NCBI GenBank assembly: GCA_902784585.1
Contig: CACZVM010000004.1
Location: 91,883-155,882 of the forward strand
DNA length: 64,000 bases
Direction: 5' to 3'
Source: an uncultured Bacteroidales bacterium
GTDB taxonomy: Bacteria > Bacteroidota > Bacteroidia > Bacteroidales > Paludibacteraceae
The notes under the pieces were generated by a model. The model saw nothing but the letters and a program-made list of their open reading frames with translations. It ran no database searches and had not been told where the DNA came from. Shown piece after piece: positions 9,477 through 18,019 of the stretch. Within the stretch, counting starts at the first letter, position 1; each line of letters starts with the position of its first letter. The translations under genes and the position numbers were made by a program.

Positions 9477-9761
9477 TTAAAATTCGATCACTCCGGCATC
9501 TTTCCACGACGCTATCGTAGCCTCCACATCCGTCATCGCTTGCGAGGGCGTCACTTCATATTCGTCGCAGAGCGCCTTGCAAAGTTCGGCGGCAGTGAAC
9601 GCACCGTGACGGACAGTCTGCTCTTCGGCGGCGCGCCAAAGGAAAGCAGCCGTCTCATTGAGCGTGATCATCTTATTGAAATTGATGAGTTCGATCGACT
9701 CGCCCACCAGTATAAACTCGTTGCCCAACTGACGCAACTTAAATCCGGTAATCGTTTTCAT
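9477..9761 (-). CDS. PqqD-family protein (RiPP recognition element fold)
   Basis: 94 residues, full length for the family. It begins MKTITGFKLRQLGNEFILVG, followed by the family signature region with NETAAFLWR (about residues 36-44), then helices rich in Ala/Glu ending DAGVIEF. PqqD-like proteins form a small winged-helix fold that binds leader peptides of ribosomally made, modified peptides and presents them to modifying enzymes. The start overlaps the stop of the upstream peptidase gene by 4 bases (9758-9761), so the two are translationally coupled. No radical-SAM or transporter gene is adjacent, so the partner peptide and enzyme are not obvious. Family is clear, role inferred. Confidence 0.82.
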   Translation of the reverse strand: MKTITGFKLRQLGNEFILVGESIELINFNKMITLNETAAFLWRAAEEQTVRHGAFTAAELCKALCDEYEVTPSQAMTDVEATIASWKDAGVIEF

Positions 9762-10210
9762 TGTTTATAATGCCATTTTAGAGTAGTATGACGATAAATT
9801 TTGAGTAACCAATGTCTGAAGGGCATGAGCATTTGCCATAGAATGCCTCGCGGAAGCCATTTGCGGCGGCCTGAGGGACTTTCTACGCGCACGACGATAC
9901 CAATCACATCTGCAACCTTGCATCGCTCCTCTCCGCTCAGATTTCCATCCCCCTGCAGCACGAGCGTCTCTTCCTCGATGTGCAAGATGCGATGTAGCAC
10001 ATATGTAGCTTTTCCGCAGAGCGTCTCTGCACGCGCCAGCACAACGTCTCCGCGACGCGGCTTGCGGCGCAGCGGCGCAAGGATGACGCTATCGCGATCG
10101 CCCTCGATGAACGGACGCATACTCTGCCCTGCCGGCGTGAAACGCACCTCATGTCCGTCCCTGAGCAAACGCTCCATCTCCGGAATCAATATGTCGTTCT
10201 CTACTCGCAT
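9758..10210 (-). CDS. S24/S26-like signal-peptidase-fold protein
   Basis: 150 residues. Residues ~25-35 contain TPAGQSMRPFIEGD, the GxSMxP-type box that holds the catalytic Ser in S24/S26 peptidases, and RRGDVVLAR follows. The position of the usual catalytic Lys reads YVLHRIL, so a His may act as in archaeal/ER-type signal peptidases. A further box (LQGDGN) is present, and the C-terminal ~35 residues are hydrophobic/basic (LPRGILWQMLMPFRHWLLKI), suggesting membrane association. It overlaps the PqqD-like gene by 4 bases. I infer a peptidase working on a small exported peptide or on the PqqD-bound substrate. A generic S24-family assignment is secure, the substrate is not. Confidence 0.78.
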   Translation of the reverse strand: MRVENDILIPEMERLLRDGHEVRFTPAGQSMRPFIEGDRDSVILAPLRRKPRRGDVVLARAETLCGKATYVLHRILHIEEETLVLQGDGNLSGEERCKVADVIGIVVRVESPSGRRKWLPRGILWQMLMPFRHWLLKIYRHTTLKWHYKQ

Positions 10211-10308
10211 GAGTCGGGATTATTGGCAGATATGCATAAACCCTCGACACTGAATCATTCAGCGCCGAGGGTAAGCATAGATATTACGTCTAACCGATGG
10301 TTCATTCG

Positions 10309-12624
10309 TTATTCAACGCGTGCACCGGTAGCGTCATACATCACATCACCATGGAGGATGTAGAGACGTCCGTTGCGGATCACTTTCTTAGCCGCATTCG
10401 GATCAACCGTCACGTTCTCTACGTCCATAAATTCGCTGCAATCAGTGGTATAGTTGCTGTACGAAGCACCCGAACCACCACCGATCTCAAGATCAAAGTA
10501 CTCCGTGCCGTTAACATTGTTGGTTGAATAAGCACCGAATACATTATACTCGCCAGCGCGGAAAATCAGTGCACGACCGGTATTGACAGAAGAGTTAACA
10601 CGCCATGAACCTTGCGTACCACCCTCAATCGACCATGCTTGAGCGGTATTCGACAAACTCACATTTGTTTTTGATCCATTCGTGAGATAACTGCCGTTGA
10701 TCTGAATAGAAAATCCTCCCGTCATAGCCGTAAGTACGACATCAACGGCCTCGGCTTCATTGGTGGTGCTTTGCAGTTTATTATTGTTTACCGTGGAAGC
10801 TGCGTAGTATTTCGTTCCGTTCACATTCGCATAGATCTTGAACGTGCCGCCGGTATTACCGTCAAAGCTACTACCACCACCTTCTCCGCTCTGCTCTGCA
10901 AACACGGCATAGTAGGTAGCGCCCTCTGCTGCTGCGTCGCCTGCCTTGACAAGCGTCGGCGCAGTAGTAGCACTGCTATAGCTGGCCTGTGCGCACCATC
11001 CGTAGAAGACCTTACCGTCACATGCGGCAGGCTCGTTAGCGGGCAGTACAACCTTGCCGGTAGAAGTAGTGGTAGCGAACGTCTGACCACCTACCATCCA
11101 TGTGATCTCAAACGGATCAACAGGAGTAACTGGCTCCTCGATATAGGTCAGCGTCACCACACCGTTGCTCTCAACGATATTCTTCAGCGGCTTTCCGCTT
11201 ACGCCGCTCCAAGAAGTCTTCTTGCCGGTTCCCGGGAAGGTATTCTTCGGACAGTTGTCATTGTCTCCGTCCCAACCGATCTTCGTTCCTGTAGCGGAAA
11301 CAACGGTATAGAGCGGAGAGCCGGAGGTATTTGTGTTATTCGGGGCGTTATTCTCCCAAGCCGATGCATCGAAATTGACTTTCCAGATCAACAGACCGTG
11401 ACCTGTAAGCGGTTCATCCCATCCCACTGCCTGACGGTTCTCGATATAATAGCGCAGACCGGAAGTGGTCGGACTAACATACGAGCCGGAAGCGTTGATC
11501 TGATAGGTTTGTTGGTCCTCCGTGCCGTTCGCATAGAGCGTTACGTTCTGACCGGTGTTACCCAAGTTAATCGGTGTTAACCAACCGAAGAAATCTTTCT
11601 CCCACGGGTCATAGTTAGGCGGGCAGTGACCGTCAGCATTGTACGAACCACCATCCATGATGTTCCAGTCGTTCGGAGTGAGGCTGTTCTCATAGTTGGT
11701 TTCATAACTCGTGTCATACAGATCGGGCAGACCCATTACGTGACCAAACTCATGGCAGAGGGTACCGATACCACCAAGCGCATTACCGGACATCTCACCA
11801 GAGATAGCATAGTTATCGAGTTTTTTACCGCCCACTATGCATTGGGCAGCCTCATAGGTGCAATAGCCGTACTGACAAGCTGCTTCTACCGACCAGTTGT
11901 GCGGCCAAATAGTCTCAGACGTACCACCGTCTGCTTGACCCTTGCCGGCAAAAATCACATAGACGAAATCTACATAACCGTCATTATCCGAGTCATAGTT
12001 AGCCCAATTGATGCTGAATTGCTCGTTTGCCAGAATACAACCCTCTACAACAGCATCGGTGGCGTGCTGGTCATCGCCTTCATCGTCGCCCGGATTATCC
12101 GTTCCGTAATAAGCCACATTGCGGCTCAGAGTCACGGGACCAAACACATCAAACTGCGGAGCATAAGCGCCATTCGACTGCGACTTGAAATACTCGCGTG
12201 CCGAGGGATAACCGCTGTTGACAGTACAATGCTCACTGTTGCAAAGTTCATCAAACGTAGCCTGTGTATGACCAGACTGCATCGACTTGTTGCTGAAGTT
12301 GACAAGAATCACAACGCCCTTTGGAGCCAAGTTCGGCGTAACACCGACATCTTTACGCTGACGACGCGCAACGCCTTTCGCACGACGTGCTTTAGCAACA
12401 GCGGGCGTCGGAGCTTCACCTACTTCTACGTACATACCGTTGACTTCACGCACTTGCTTTCCGTCACGGTTGATCATGTAGTGGTAGAACTCATCACCGA
12501 GCACTTGCACCTCTATCTGGGTACCGTCAGCTTGCGTACGGGTTTGCCATCCGCGCTTAGCCGGAACGGCAAGAACTGTCATCGCTATCAACAGCGACAG
12601 GCAGAGAGAAAAGATTTTTTTCAT
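10309..12624 (-). CDS. M6-family secreted metalloprotease with shared C-terminal tail
   Basis: 771 residues. The signal peptide ends about residue 19 (MTVLAVPA). A propeptide-like region (RGWQTRTQADGTQIEVQ) is followed by the protease domain. The zinc site CHEFGHVMGLPD (near residue 287) matches HExxHxxGxxD of immune-inhibitor-A-type M6 peptidases. Further along is an InlB-repeat-like domain (FEITWMVGGQTFATTTSTGK...FYGWCAQ, ~500-570), a Ser/Asn/Gly-rich beta domain and the shared tail (AKKVIRNGRLYILHGDVMYD). It has its own promoter at 12693-12724. A paralogue starts at 61022 with the same order of domains. I infer an exported protease; substrate unknown. Confidence 0.9.
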   Translation of the reverse strand: MKKIFSLCLSLLIAMTVLAVPAKRGWQTRTQADGTQIEVQVLGDEFYHYMINRDGKQVREVNGMYVEVGEAPTPAVAKARRAKGVARRQRKDVGVTPNLAPKGVVILVNFSNKSMQSGHTQATFDELCNSEHCTVNSGYPSAREYFKSQSNGAYAPQFDVFGPVTLSRNVAYYGTDNPGDDEGDDQHATDAVVEGCILANEQFSINWANYDSDNDGYVDFVYVIFAGKGQADGGTSETIWPHNWSVEAACQYGYCTYEAAQCIVGGKKLDNYAISGEMSGNALGGIGTLCHEFGHVMGLPDLYDTSYETNYENSLTPNDWNIMDGGSYNADGHCPPNYDPWEKDFFGWLTPINLGNTGQNVTLYANGTEDQQTYQINASGSYVSPTTSGLRYYIENRQAVGWDEPLTGHGLLIWKVNFDASAWENNAPNNTNTSGSPLYTVVSATGTKIGWDGDNDNCPKNTFPGTGKKTSWSGVSGKPLKNIVESNGVVTLTYIEEPVTPVDPFEITWMVGGQTFATTTSTGKVVLPANEPAACDGKVFYGWCAQASYSSATTAPTLVKAGDAAAEGATYYAVFAEQSGEGGGSSFDGNTGGTFKIYANVNGTKYYAASTVNNNKLQSTTNEAEAVDVVLTAMTGGFSIQINGSYLTNGSKTNVSLSNTAQAWSIEGGTQGSWRVNSSVNTGRALIFRAGEYNVFGAYSTNNVNGTEYFDLEIGGGSGASYSNYTTDCSEFMDVENVTVDPNAAKKVIRNGRLYILHGDVMYDATGARVE

Positions 12625-12692
12625 AAATAATTGTTTTGTGTTATCTATAAGGTTAAATGTTTTTCTATTGAGCAGTCTAACCTAAATTTGCG

Positions 12693-12724
12693 CAAAGGTA
12701 CGACATTATTTTGGAATAGACAAA
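12693..12724 (-). promoter_or_regulatory. Bacteroidetes-type promoter
   Basis: Minus strand: TTTG (12721-12724), 20-base spacer, TACCTTTG (12693-12700), 70 bases before the M6 protease start. Confidence 0.72.
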
Positions 12725-12795
12725 AAATATGCCAAAAAAATGCATTTTTTCGTTAAATTTGCAATATTTTTAGATTTTATTAGAAAAATAAAACA

Positions 12796-13332
12796 TCATT
12801 TAAGAAAATTGCCACGCGCCCTTTCGCGTAACTCGGTAGAAGAAATATCAAAGTAAGGGGCTTCGCTCAAGAAGATGAGGTTCTTGCGATTGGTCATTGG
12901 TGATTGGTCATTGGTAATTTTGAATTGTCCCCTCCGCGGATATACAAAAATGCGGAAGTTGGTCAAGATATACTCATATTCACGCCATTGAGGGAATATA
13001 GCCAAATTATCCTCCCCAATAACAAGTGTGAACGTGTGCTCCGGATACGCCGCCTGCAGTGCTCGTAAGGTATTCGCCGTATAGGACGGCCGAGGCAATG
13101 AAAATTCGAAGTCACATGCCTTCACGCCGGGTATATCCTGTACAGCCTCGCGCACTGCAGCCAGACGCTCCTGCTCTGGCGCAAGGATACGTGCATCTTT
13201 CAGCGGGTTGCTTGGACTGACCATCAGCCATAGTTCATCCAGGTCGGTATGCTCCATCACCCACCTTGCCAATCCCACGTGACCGAAATGCACCGGATTG
13301 AAACTGCCTCCGTAGATACCTATTTGGGCCAT
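12796..13332 (-). CDS. nadD: Nicotinate-nucleotide adenylyltransferase
   Basis: 178 residues. It transfers AMP from ATP to nicotinate mononucleotide in NAD synthesis (cytoplasm). The nucleotidyltransferase signature GGSFNPVHFGH is at residues 8-18 and the C-terminal ISSTELRER at about 163-171. Residues ~136-148 (QFKITNDQSPMTN) have no counterpart I would expect in the family. They are encoded by the 7-base tandem repeat at 12889-12923, in a loop between the strand FRIFVYPR and the final ISST region, so function is probably kept. It is last in the mnmE-yicC-gmk-nadD series, 46 bases after gmk. Confidence 0.93.
   Translation of the reverse strand: MAQIGIYGGSFNPVHFGHVGLARWVMEHTDLDELWLMVSPSNPLKDARILAPEQERLAAVREAVQDIPGVKACDFEFSLPRPSYTANTLRALQAAYPEHTFTLVIGEDNLAIFPQWREYEYILTNFRIFVYPRRGQFKITNDQSPMTNRKNLIFLSEAPYFDISSTELRERARGNFLK
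12889..12923. repeat. 7-base tandem repeat inside nadD
   Basis: Units ATTGGTC, ATTGGTG, ATTGGTC, ATTGGTA then ATTTTGA. Three units make seven codons, so the array reads as a heptapeptide repeat (ITNDQSP MTN on the coding strand). Confidence 0.8.
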
Positions 13333-13360
13333 CAGAATTCAGAATTCAGCATTCAGCTCC
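13333..13360. repeat. 7-base tandem repeat upstream of nadD
   Basis: Units CAGAATT, CAGAATT, CAGCATT, CAGCTCC, abutting the nadD start codon (13330-13332). Confidence 0.75.
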
Positions 13361-13378
13361 TTTGTACATTACACATCG

Positions 13379-13936
13379 TCACTTTGTACTTTCGCCGATG
13401 ATAGCATCGAGTTGGGTGAAGGCATGATGCAAGTCGTCATTCACCACCACACGGTCAAACTGCGGCTTATACGACAGCTCTTCTTCGGCCTTGGCCAACC
13501 GTTTCTCAATCATCTCCGGACTGGTGTCTCCGCGCCCCTCCAACCGCCGGCGCAGTTCGTCAATTGACGGCGGGCAGATGAAGATAGAGGTAGCCTTGTC
13601 GCCCAGGATACGCTTCAGGTTGATACCACCCTTCACATCTACATCAAACAACACTTGCCGACCTGCTGCCTCGATGCGGGCTATCTCTTCCTTCAGCGTA
13701 CCGTAGTACAGTCCCTCATACACCTGCTCATACTCGATGAAGTCATCCCGCTTGATGCGGTCTTGAAATTCCTCCACCGTGATGAAATAATACTCCCGTC
13801 CGTGCACTTCTTTCCCGCGCGGCGGACGTGTAGTACAGGATATAGAGAGTTCAAACAAGTTTGGATGATTGGTGAGCAAATGGTTCACCATTGTCGATTT
13901 GCCGCTACCCGACGGCGCACAAAAAATGTATATCAT
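13379..13936 (-). CDS. gmk: Guanylate kinase
   Basis: 185 residues. It phosphorylates GMP to GDP with ATP. The P-loop APSGSGKST is at residues 7-15, the GMP-binding SCTTRPPRGKEVHGREYYF follows, and later come YGTLKEE and the lid-region Args (RRRLEGRG). It overlaps yicC by 4 bases (13933-13936), indicating coupled translation. Length and motifs are typical. Confidence 0.96.
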   Translation of the reverse strand: MIYIFCAPSGSGKSTMVNHLLTNHPNLFELSISCTTRPPRGKEVHGREYYFITVEEFQDRIKRDDFIEYEQVYEGLYYGTLKEEIARIEAAGRQVLFDVDVKGGINLKRILGDKATSIFICPPSIDELRRRLEGRGDTSPEMIEKRLAKAEEELSYKPQFDRVVVNDDLHHAFTQLDAIIGESTK

Positions 13937-14820
13937 AACACATTGAGTACTTGTTCCTTAATCTGTTCGAGGATGTCCTTCATCTTCACAACAATGATCT
14001 GCATCTCCGACTGGTTGCTCTTCGAGCCCAGCGTATTGATCTCGCGGCCCAACTCCTGAGCAATGAAGCCGAGTTTCTTTCCTACTCCGCTGCCGTTGGC
14101 GTCCATGGTCTCACGGAAATACTTTATGTGGTTAGTCAGTCGCACCTTCTCTTCGGTGATATCGAGTTTCTCCAGATAATAGATCATCTCCTGTTCCAGT
14201 CGGTTACGGTCGATCTGAGCCTGCGTATCCGCACTCAGTTGTGCCAGACTCTGTTCCAACCGTTCGCGTATCTTTGCCACACGTCCCTTCTCCAGCGGTT
14301 CCACTTGCCTGAGCAGGTCGGCAATGCCGTCCAGTTTCTCAGTGAACATTGCCTGCAACGCGGCTCCCTCTTGCGTGCGGAATGCGATGAAAGCATCGAT
14401 GGCCGTATTCAGCAGTGCCTGCACATTGTTCCACTCTTCTTCCGTCAGTTCCGACACATCCTCCTGCTGCTTCAATACATCAGGAAGACGCAAGATAGAG
14501 GCCATCACCTCGGCCGGTACTTCGCCGCCGAACTGAGTCTTATACTGCGCTGCGTACATCTTAGCCGCCTCCCAGTTGATAGCAGAAGGCTGAAGGCTGA
14601 CAGCTGAAGGCTCTTCCATATACATAGCCATATCCACTTTACCGCGTTCCAGACGCTGACTGACGATCGCACGCAGTTCCAGTTCGCGTGCACGCAACTG
14701 CGGTGCCAGACGCACCGACAGATCCATCGATTTGGAATTAAGGGAACGGATCTCGCAAATCAATTTGCGTCCGCGCAGTTGGCTTTCGGCTTTGCCATAA
14801 CCGGTCATTGATAAAATCAT
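13933..14820 (-). CDS. yicC: YicC-family endoribonuclease
   Basis: 295 residues. The N-terminus MILSMTGYGKAE and the C-terminus (EKVRLTNHIKYFRETM... GKKLGFIAQELGREINTLGS) are the family hallmarks (YicC-N and DUF1732). YicC proteins are reported as RNA endonucleases. Overlaps mnmE (14817-14820) and gmk (13933-13936) by 4 bases each. Residues ~69-78 (EPSAVSLQPSAI) are encoded by the 7-base repeat at 14582-14616 and look like an in-frame insertion between the two domains. Confidence 0.93.
   Translation of the reverse strand: MILSMTGYGKAESQLRGRKLICEIRSLNSKSMDLSVRLAPQLRARELELRAIVSQRLERGKVDMAMYMEEPSAVSLQPSAINWEAAKMYAAQYKTQFGGEVPAEVMASILRLPDVLKQQEDVSELTEEEWNNVQALLNTAIDAFIAFRTQEGAALQAMFTEKLDGIADLLRQVEPLEKGRVAKIRERLEQSLAQLSADTQAQIDRNRLEQEMIYYLEKLDITEEKVRLTNHIKYFRETMDANGSGVGKKLGFIAQELGREINTLGSKSNQSEMQIIVVKMKDILEQIKEQVLNVL
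14582..14616. repeat. 7-base tandem repeat inside yicC
   Basis: Five units: GCAGAAG, GCTGAAG, GCTGACA, GCTGAAG, GCTCTTC. The reading frame stays open through it. Confidence 0.72.
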
Positions 14821-16160
14821 TTGCCTATGCAGAATTTGCTGAATATATTGTTGAGTACTTCTTGATTCGTTATTTGTCCTGTCACCTCGCCGAGCGCAGA
14901 GAGGCAGTCTTGCAGGTCCAGCGAGAGCAGTTCGCCACTTAGTCCCTGAGCGAGACCTTCTTGCACCCGCACGATAGCCTCGTGGGCCCGACAGACGGCC
15001 TCGTAGTGACGGGCATTGCTCAGCATCACCGCGGCAGGCTCCATCGCCTCGCGTGCCACGCGCACCAATTCGCGTTTGAGCGGTTCGATATTGCCGGATT
15101 TAGCGGAGATGGAAAGCCTACTTCCGTTGGTTTCTCCCTGGAGGGAGACACCATCTCCGACAAGATCGCTTTTATTAAGCACTTCAATAATAGAGCCCGA
15201 TATTCCTTCTAGCTCCCCTCCTTTTAGGGAGGGGTTGGGGGTAGGCTCACTCACATGAACCACTATCTGCGCCTTCTCCGCCGCTTTCCTCGAGCGTTCC
15301 ATGCCCATATTCTCCAGTTCATCATCCGAACGGCGCAAGCCTGCCGTGTCGATCAACCGGAAGAGGATACCGTCCAGTAGCAGCGTGTCTTCTATCGTGT
15401 CGCGTGTTGTACCTTGTATATCGCTTACGATGGCGCGTTGTTCGCCCAGCAGGGCATTAAGCAGCGTTGATTTGCCTACGTTAGGTGCACCAACGATGGC
15501 CACGGCGATGCCATTGCGAATGGCATTGCCCGTACGAAAAGAACGGATCAGTGCCTGCAGCTTCTTTTCTATCTCTGCCGCCAGACTTTTCAGTTCGCTG
15601 CGATCGGCAAACTCCAGTTCCTCATGATCTGCGAAATCCAATTCCAGTTCGATGAGCGACGTGAAATGCAGCAGTCGTTCGCGCAGCCTGGTCAGTTCAT
15701 CGGAGACGGCTCCGCGTAACTGACTCAGCGCCAGGTCCTTCTCTGCCTTGCTACGCGCAGCTATCAGGTCTGCTACGGCCTCAGCCTGCGTCAGGTCCAT
15801 CCTTCCGTTGAGAAACGCGCGCCTGGTGAACTCACCGGGACAGGCTATACGTCCACCGGCATCCACCAACCACTGAAGCAAGGTCTGCTGGATATACAGA
15901 CTACCGTGACAAGCCACTTCCACTGTGTCCTCTCCCGTGAACGAATGAGGGGCTCGAAAGACGGAGCAAAGCACCTCGTCCAGTGTCTCGCCGTCGCGGA
16001 CTATATGGCCATGATGCACCGTCCCAGTCTTGGCTGCCGTCAGCGCCTTTCGACCACAAAACAAGCCGTCGACCAGACGTATCGCCTCGTCACCGGACAC
16101 CCGTACCACGGCAATGCCCCCTACGCCATACGGCGTTGATATAGCACATATCGTATCCAT
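14817..16160 (-). CDS. mnmE: tRNA modification GTPase MnmE
   Basis: 447 residues. With MnmG it installs the cmnm5 group on U34 of certain tRNAs. The N-terminal tetrahydrofolate-binding domain begins DTICAISTPYGVGGIAVVRV. The G domain has GAPNVGKSTLLNALLG, the segment DIQGTTRDTIEDT, DTAGLR and NKSD. The C-terminus ends FSKFCIGK with the catalytic Cys. The G domain carries two odd in-frame inserts: PTPNPSLKGGELEG (encoded by the palindrome at 15211-15245) and GVSLQGETNG (palindrome at 15121-15152). Both sit in loops around the NKSD motif. Its promoter's -7 element ends 9 bases before the ATG, so the leader must be very short. Confidence 0.95.
   Translation of the reverse strand: MDTICAISTPYGVGGIAVVRVSGDEAIRLVDGLFCGRKALTAAKTGTVHHGHIVRDGETLDEVLCSVFRAPHSFTGEDTVEVACHGSLYIQQTLLQWLVDAGGRIACPGEFTRRAFLNGRMDLTQAEAVADLIAARSKAEKDLALSQLRGAVSDELTRLRERLLHFTSLIELELDFADHEELEFADRSELKSLAAEIEKKLQALIRSFRTGNAIRNGIAVAIVGAPNVGKSTLLNALLGEQRAIVSDIQGTTRDTIEDTLLLDGILFRLIDTAGLRRSDDELENMGMERSRKAAEKAQIVVHVSEPTPNPSLKGGELEGISGSIIEVLNKSDLVGDGVSLQGETNGSRLSISAKSGNIEPLKRELVRVAREAMEPAAVMLSNARHYEAVCRAHEAIVRVQEGLAQGLSGELLSLDLQDCLSALGEVTGQITNQEVLNNIFSKFCIGK
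15121..15152. repeat. Palindromic in-frame insert (VSxLxGET type) in mnmE
   Basis: CTTCCGT precedes GGTTTC, then a stem TCTCCCT/AGGGAGA (15133-15139, 15142-15148) and GACACC. Same layout as 28961-28998 in trmO. On the coding strand it gives GVSLQGETN. Confidence 0.65.
15211..15245. repeat. Palindromic in-frame insert (PNPSLKGG type) in mnmE
   Basis: Stem CCCCTCC (15215-15221) with GGAGGGG (15228-15234), followed by GTTGGGGGTAGG. It encodes PTPNPSLKGGE. A related palindrome lies in the DUF58 gene at 37541-37569. Confidence 0.7.
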
Positions 16161-16168
16161 TCAGCCTG

Positions 16169-16200
16169 CAAAGGTACAAAAAATTTTGTATATGTGCAAA
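16169..16200 (-). promoter_or_regulatory. Promoter of mnmE operon
   Basis: Minus strand: TTTG (16197-16200), 20-base spacer, TACCTTTG (16169-16176). The mnmE ATG is at 16158-16160, so the mRNA is nearly leaderless. Back to back with the glyS promoter. Confidence 0.72.
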
Positions 16201-16204
16201 TAAA

Positions 16205-16236
16205 TTTGCATATTTCAAAAAAAAGCAGTACTTTTG
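16205..16236 (+). promoter_or_regulatory. Promoter of glyS
   Basis: TTTG (16205-16208), 20-base spacer, TACTTTTG (16229-16236). The spacer end TCAAAAAAAAGCAG is identical to those of the tRNA-Phe and rimP promoters. Confidence 0.75.
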
Positions 16237-16377
16237 TCGTCGAAATTTGTTCACAACAACATGAGTCACATCGTGACTCAAAGGGTTGCCGCAATTTCTC
16301 CTCTACCCTCCACAAGCACTGAGCCGGTTTGTGTGGGTTATATGTGACAGTAAAAATATACAATTATAAATCGTTTT
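16237..16377 (+). other. glyS leader with perfect hairpin
   Basis: The ~140-base leader contains TGAGTCACATCGTGACTCA (16262-16280), an 8-base-pair stem with a 3-base loop. A looser CCACA/TGTGG stem follows near 16308-16340. It may control translation of the synthetase; no known riboswitch class is recognised. Confidence 0.45.
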
Positions 16378-17949
16378 ATGGCAACACAAGAAGAAACCTT
16401 CAAGAAAATCGTCGCACACTGCAAGGAGTACGGATTCGTCTTCCCGAGCAGCGAGATCTACGATGGTCTGGGCGCTGTGTATGACTACGGTCAGAACGGC
16501 GTGGAACTGAAAAACAATATCAAGCGTTACTGGTGGGACTCGATGACCCTACTCCACGAAAACATCGTAGGCATCGATGCCGCCATCTTCATGCACCCGA
16601 CGACCTGGAAAGCGTCCGGTCACGTAGATGCGTTCAACGATCCGCTGATCGACAACCGTGACTCGAAGAAGCGCTACCGTGCAGACGTACTCATCGAAGA
16701 TCAGATCGCCAAGTACGACGAGAAGATAGAGAAAGAAGTGGCCAAAGCCCGCAAGCGTTTCGGCGACAGCTTTGACGAAGAGATGTTCAAGGCAACGAAT
16801 GAGCGCGTGAAGGAGCACATCGAGAAGCGCGAGGCACTGCACGAGCGTTTCGCCAAAGCGATGAACGACAACAACCTCGACGAGCTGAAGCAGATCATCC
16901 TCGACGAAGAGATAGTATGCCCGATCAGCGGCACGCGCAACTGGACCGACGTGCGCCAGTTCAACCTCATGTTCTCCACTGAGATGGGTTCAACGGCTGA
17001 CGGCGCGATGAAGATATATCTACGCCCCGAGACGGCTCAAGGTATCTTCGTCAACTTCCTCAACGTACAGAAGACCGGTCGCATGAAGATTCCGTTTGGT
17101 ATCGCGCAGATAGGTAAAGCCTTCCGCAACGAGATCGTAGCTCGTCAGTTTATCTTCCGTATGCGCGAGTTCGAGCAGATGGAGATGCAATTCTTCGTTC
17201 GCCCGGGAGAGGAGCTGAAATGGTTTGAGCACTGGAAGCAGTTCCGCCTCAAATGGCACAAGGCATTGGGTCTCGGCGATGAGAAATACCGTTTCCACGA
17301 TCATGACAAACTGGCGCACTATGCCAACGCCGCTACCGATATCGAGTTCCTGATGCCGTTCGGCTTCAAGGAGGTGGAGGGTATCCACAGCCGTACGAAT
17401 TTCGACTTGAGTTCGCATGCCAAATACAGCGGCAAGAAGATCGAGTACTTCGATCCGGAGCTCAACCAATCGTACACCCCGTACGTCATCGAGACCTCTA
17501 TCGGTGTGGACCGTATGTTCTTGAGCGTCATGTGTTCGTCGTACGAAGAGCAGGCACTCGAAGGAGGTGATACGCGTGTAGTACTCCATCTGCCGGCTGT
17601 TCTTGCTCCCGTGAAGGCTTGCATCATGCCGCTCGTCAAGAAAGACGGGCTGCCCGAGAAGGCACGAGAGATCATGAACGAACTGAAGTTCGACTTCAAG
17701 GTGGCATATGACGAGAAAGACTCGATCGGTAAGCGCTACCGCCGTCAGGACGCCGTAGGTACGCCGTTCTGTATCACTGTGGATCACGACACCGAGAAAG
17801 ACGGTTGTGTAACCGTTCGCTACCGCGACACAATGGCTCAGGACCGCGTGAAGATAGAAGACCTGCACGAGATCATCCGCAAGGCCACCGACCCGAAAGA
17901 GCTCTATCGCAAGATAGTAGGCGACTCGTTCGAAGATACGAACGAGTAA
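16378..17949 (+). CDS. glyS: Glycyl-tRNA synthetase (single-chain, class II)
   Basis: 523 residues. It charges tRNA-Gly with glycine (cytoplasm). The N-terminus has FKKIVAHCKEYGFVFPSSEI and GAVYDYGQNGVELKNN. Motif 2 region: FRNEIVARQFIFRMREFEQM. Motif 3: ETSIGVDRMFL. The C-terminal anticodon-binding domain starts near residue 400. This is the homodimeric type also found in eukaryotes and archaea, not the alpha2beta2 type. Monocistronic: divergent promoter upstream, strong bidirectional terminator downstream. Confidence 0.96.
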   Translation: MATQEETFKKIVAHCKEYGFVFPSSEIYDGLGAVYDYGQNGVELKNNIKRYWWDSMTLLHENIVGIDAAIFMHPTTWKASGHVDAFNDPLIDNRDSKKRYRADVLIEDQIAKYDEKIEKEVAKARKRFGDSFDEEMFKATNERVKEHIEKREALHERFAKAMNDNNLDELKQIILDEEIVCPISGTRNWTDVRQFNLMFSTEMGSTADGAMKIYLRPETAQGIFVNFLNVQKTGRMKIPFGIAQIGKAFRNEIVARQFIFRMREFEQMEMQFFVRPGEELKWFEHWKQFRLKWHKALGLGDEKYRFHDHDKLAHYANAATDIEFLMPFGFKEVEGIHSRTNFDLSSHAKYSGKKIEYFDPELNQSYTPYVIETSIGVDRMFLSVMCSSYEEQALEGGDTRVVLHLPAVLAPVKACIMPLVKKDGLPEKAREIMNELKFDFKVAYDEKDSIGKRYRRQDAVGTPFCITVDHDTEKDGCVTVRYRDTMAQDRVKIEDLHEIIRKATDPKELYRKIVGDSFEDTNE

Positions 17950-17970
17950 GTTTAGAGTTTAGAGAACAAA

Positions 17971-18000
17971 TAAGCGGAGCTGGAGGGCTCCGCTTATTTT
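17971..18000. terminator. Bidirectional intrinsic terminator
   Basis: TAAGCGGAGC (17971-17980), a 6-base loop, then GCTCCGCTTA (17987-17996) and a T run. It ends glyS and can also end the minus-strand starch operon that finishes at 18020. Confidence 0.85.
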
Positions 18001-18019
18001 GGTTGTATAGCGTTCGCTA

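Noticed and set aside
16262-16280. T-box or glycine riboswitch in the glyS leader
   Set aside because: Only a small hairpin is seen; no T-box sequence, specifier loop or tandem aptamer layout.
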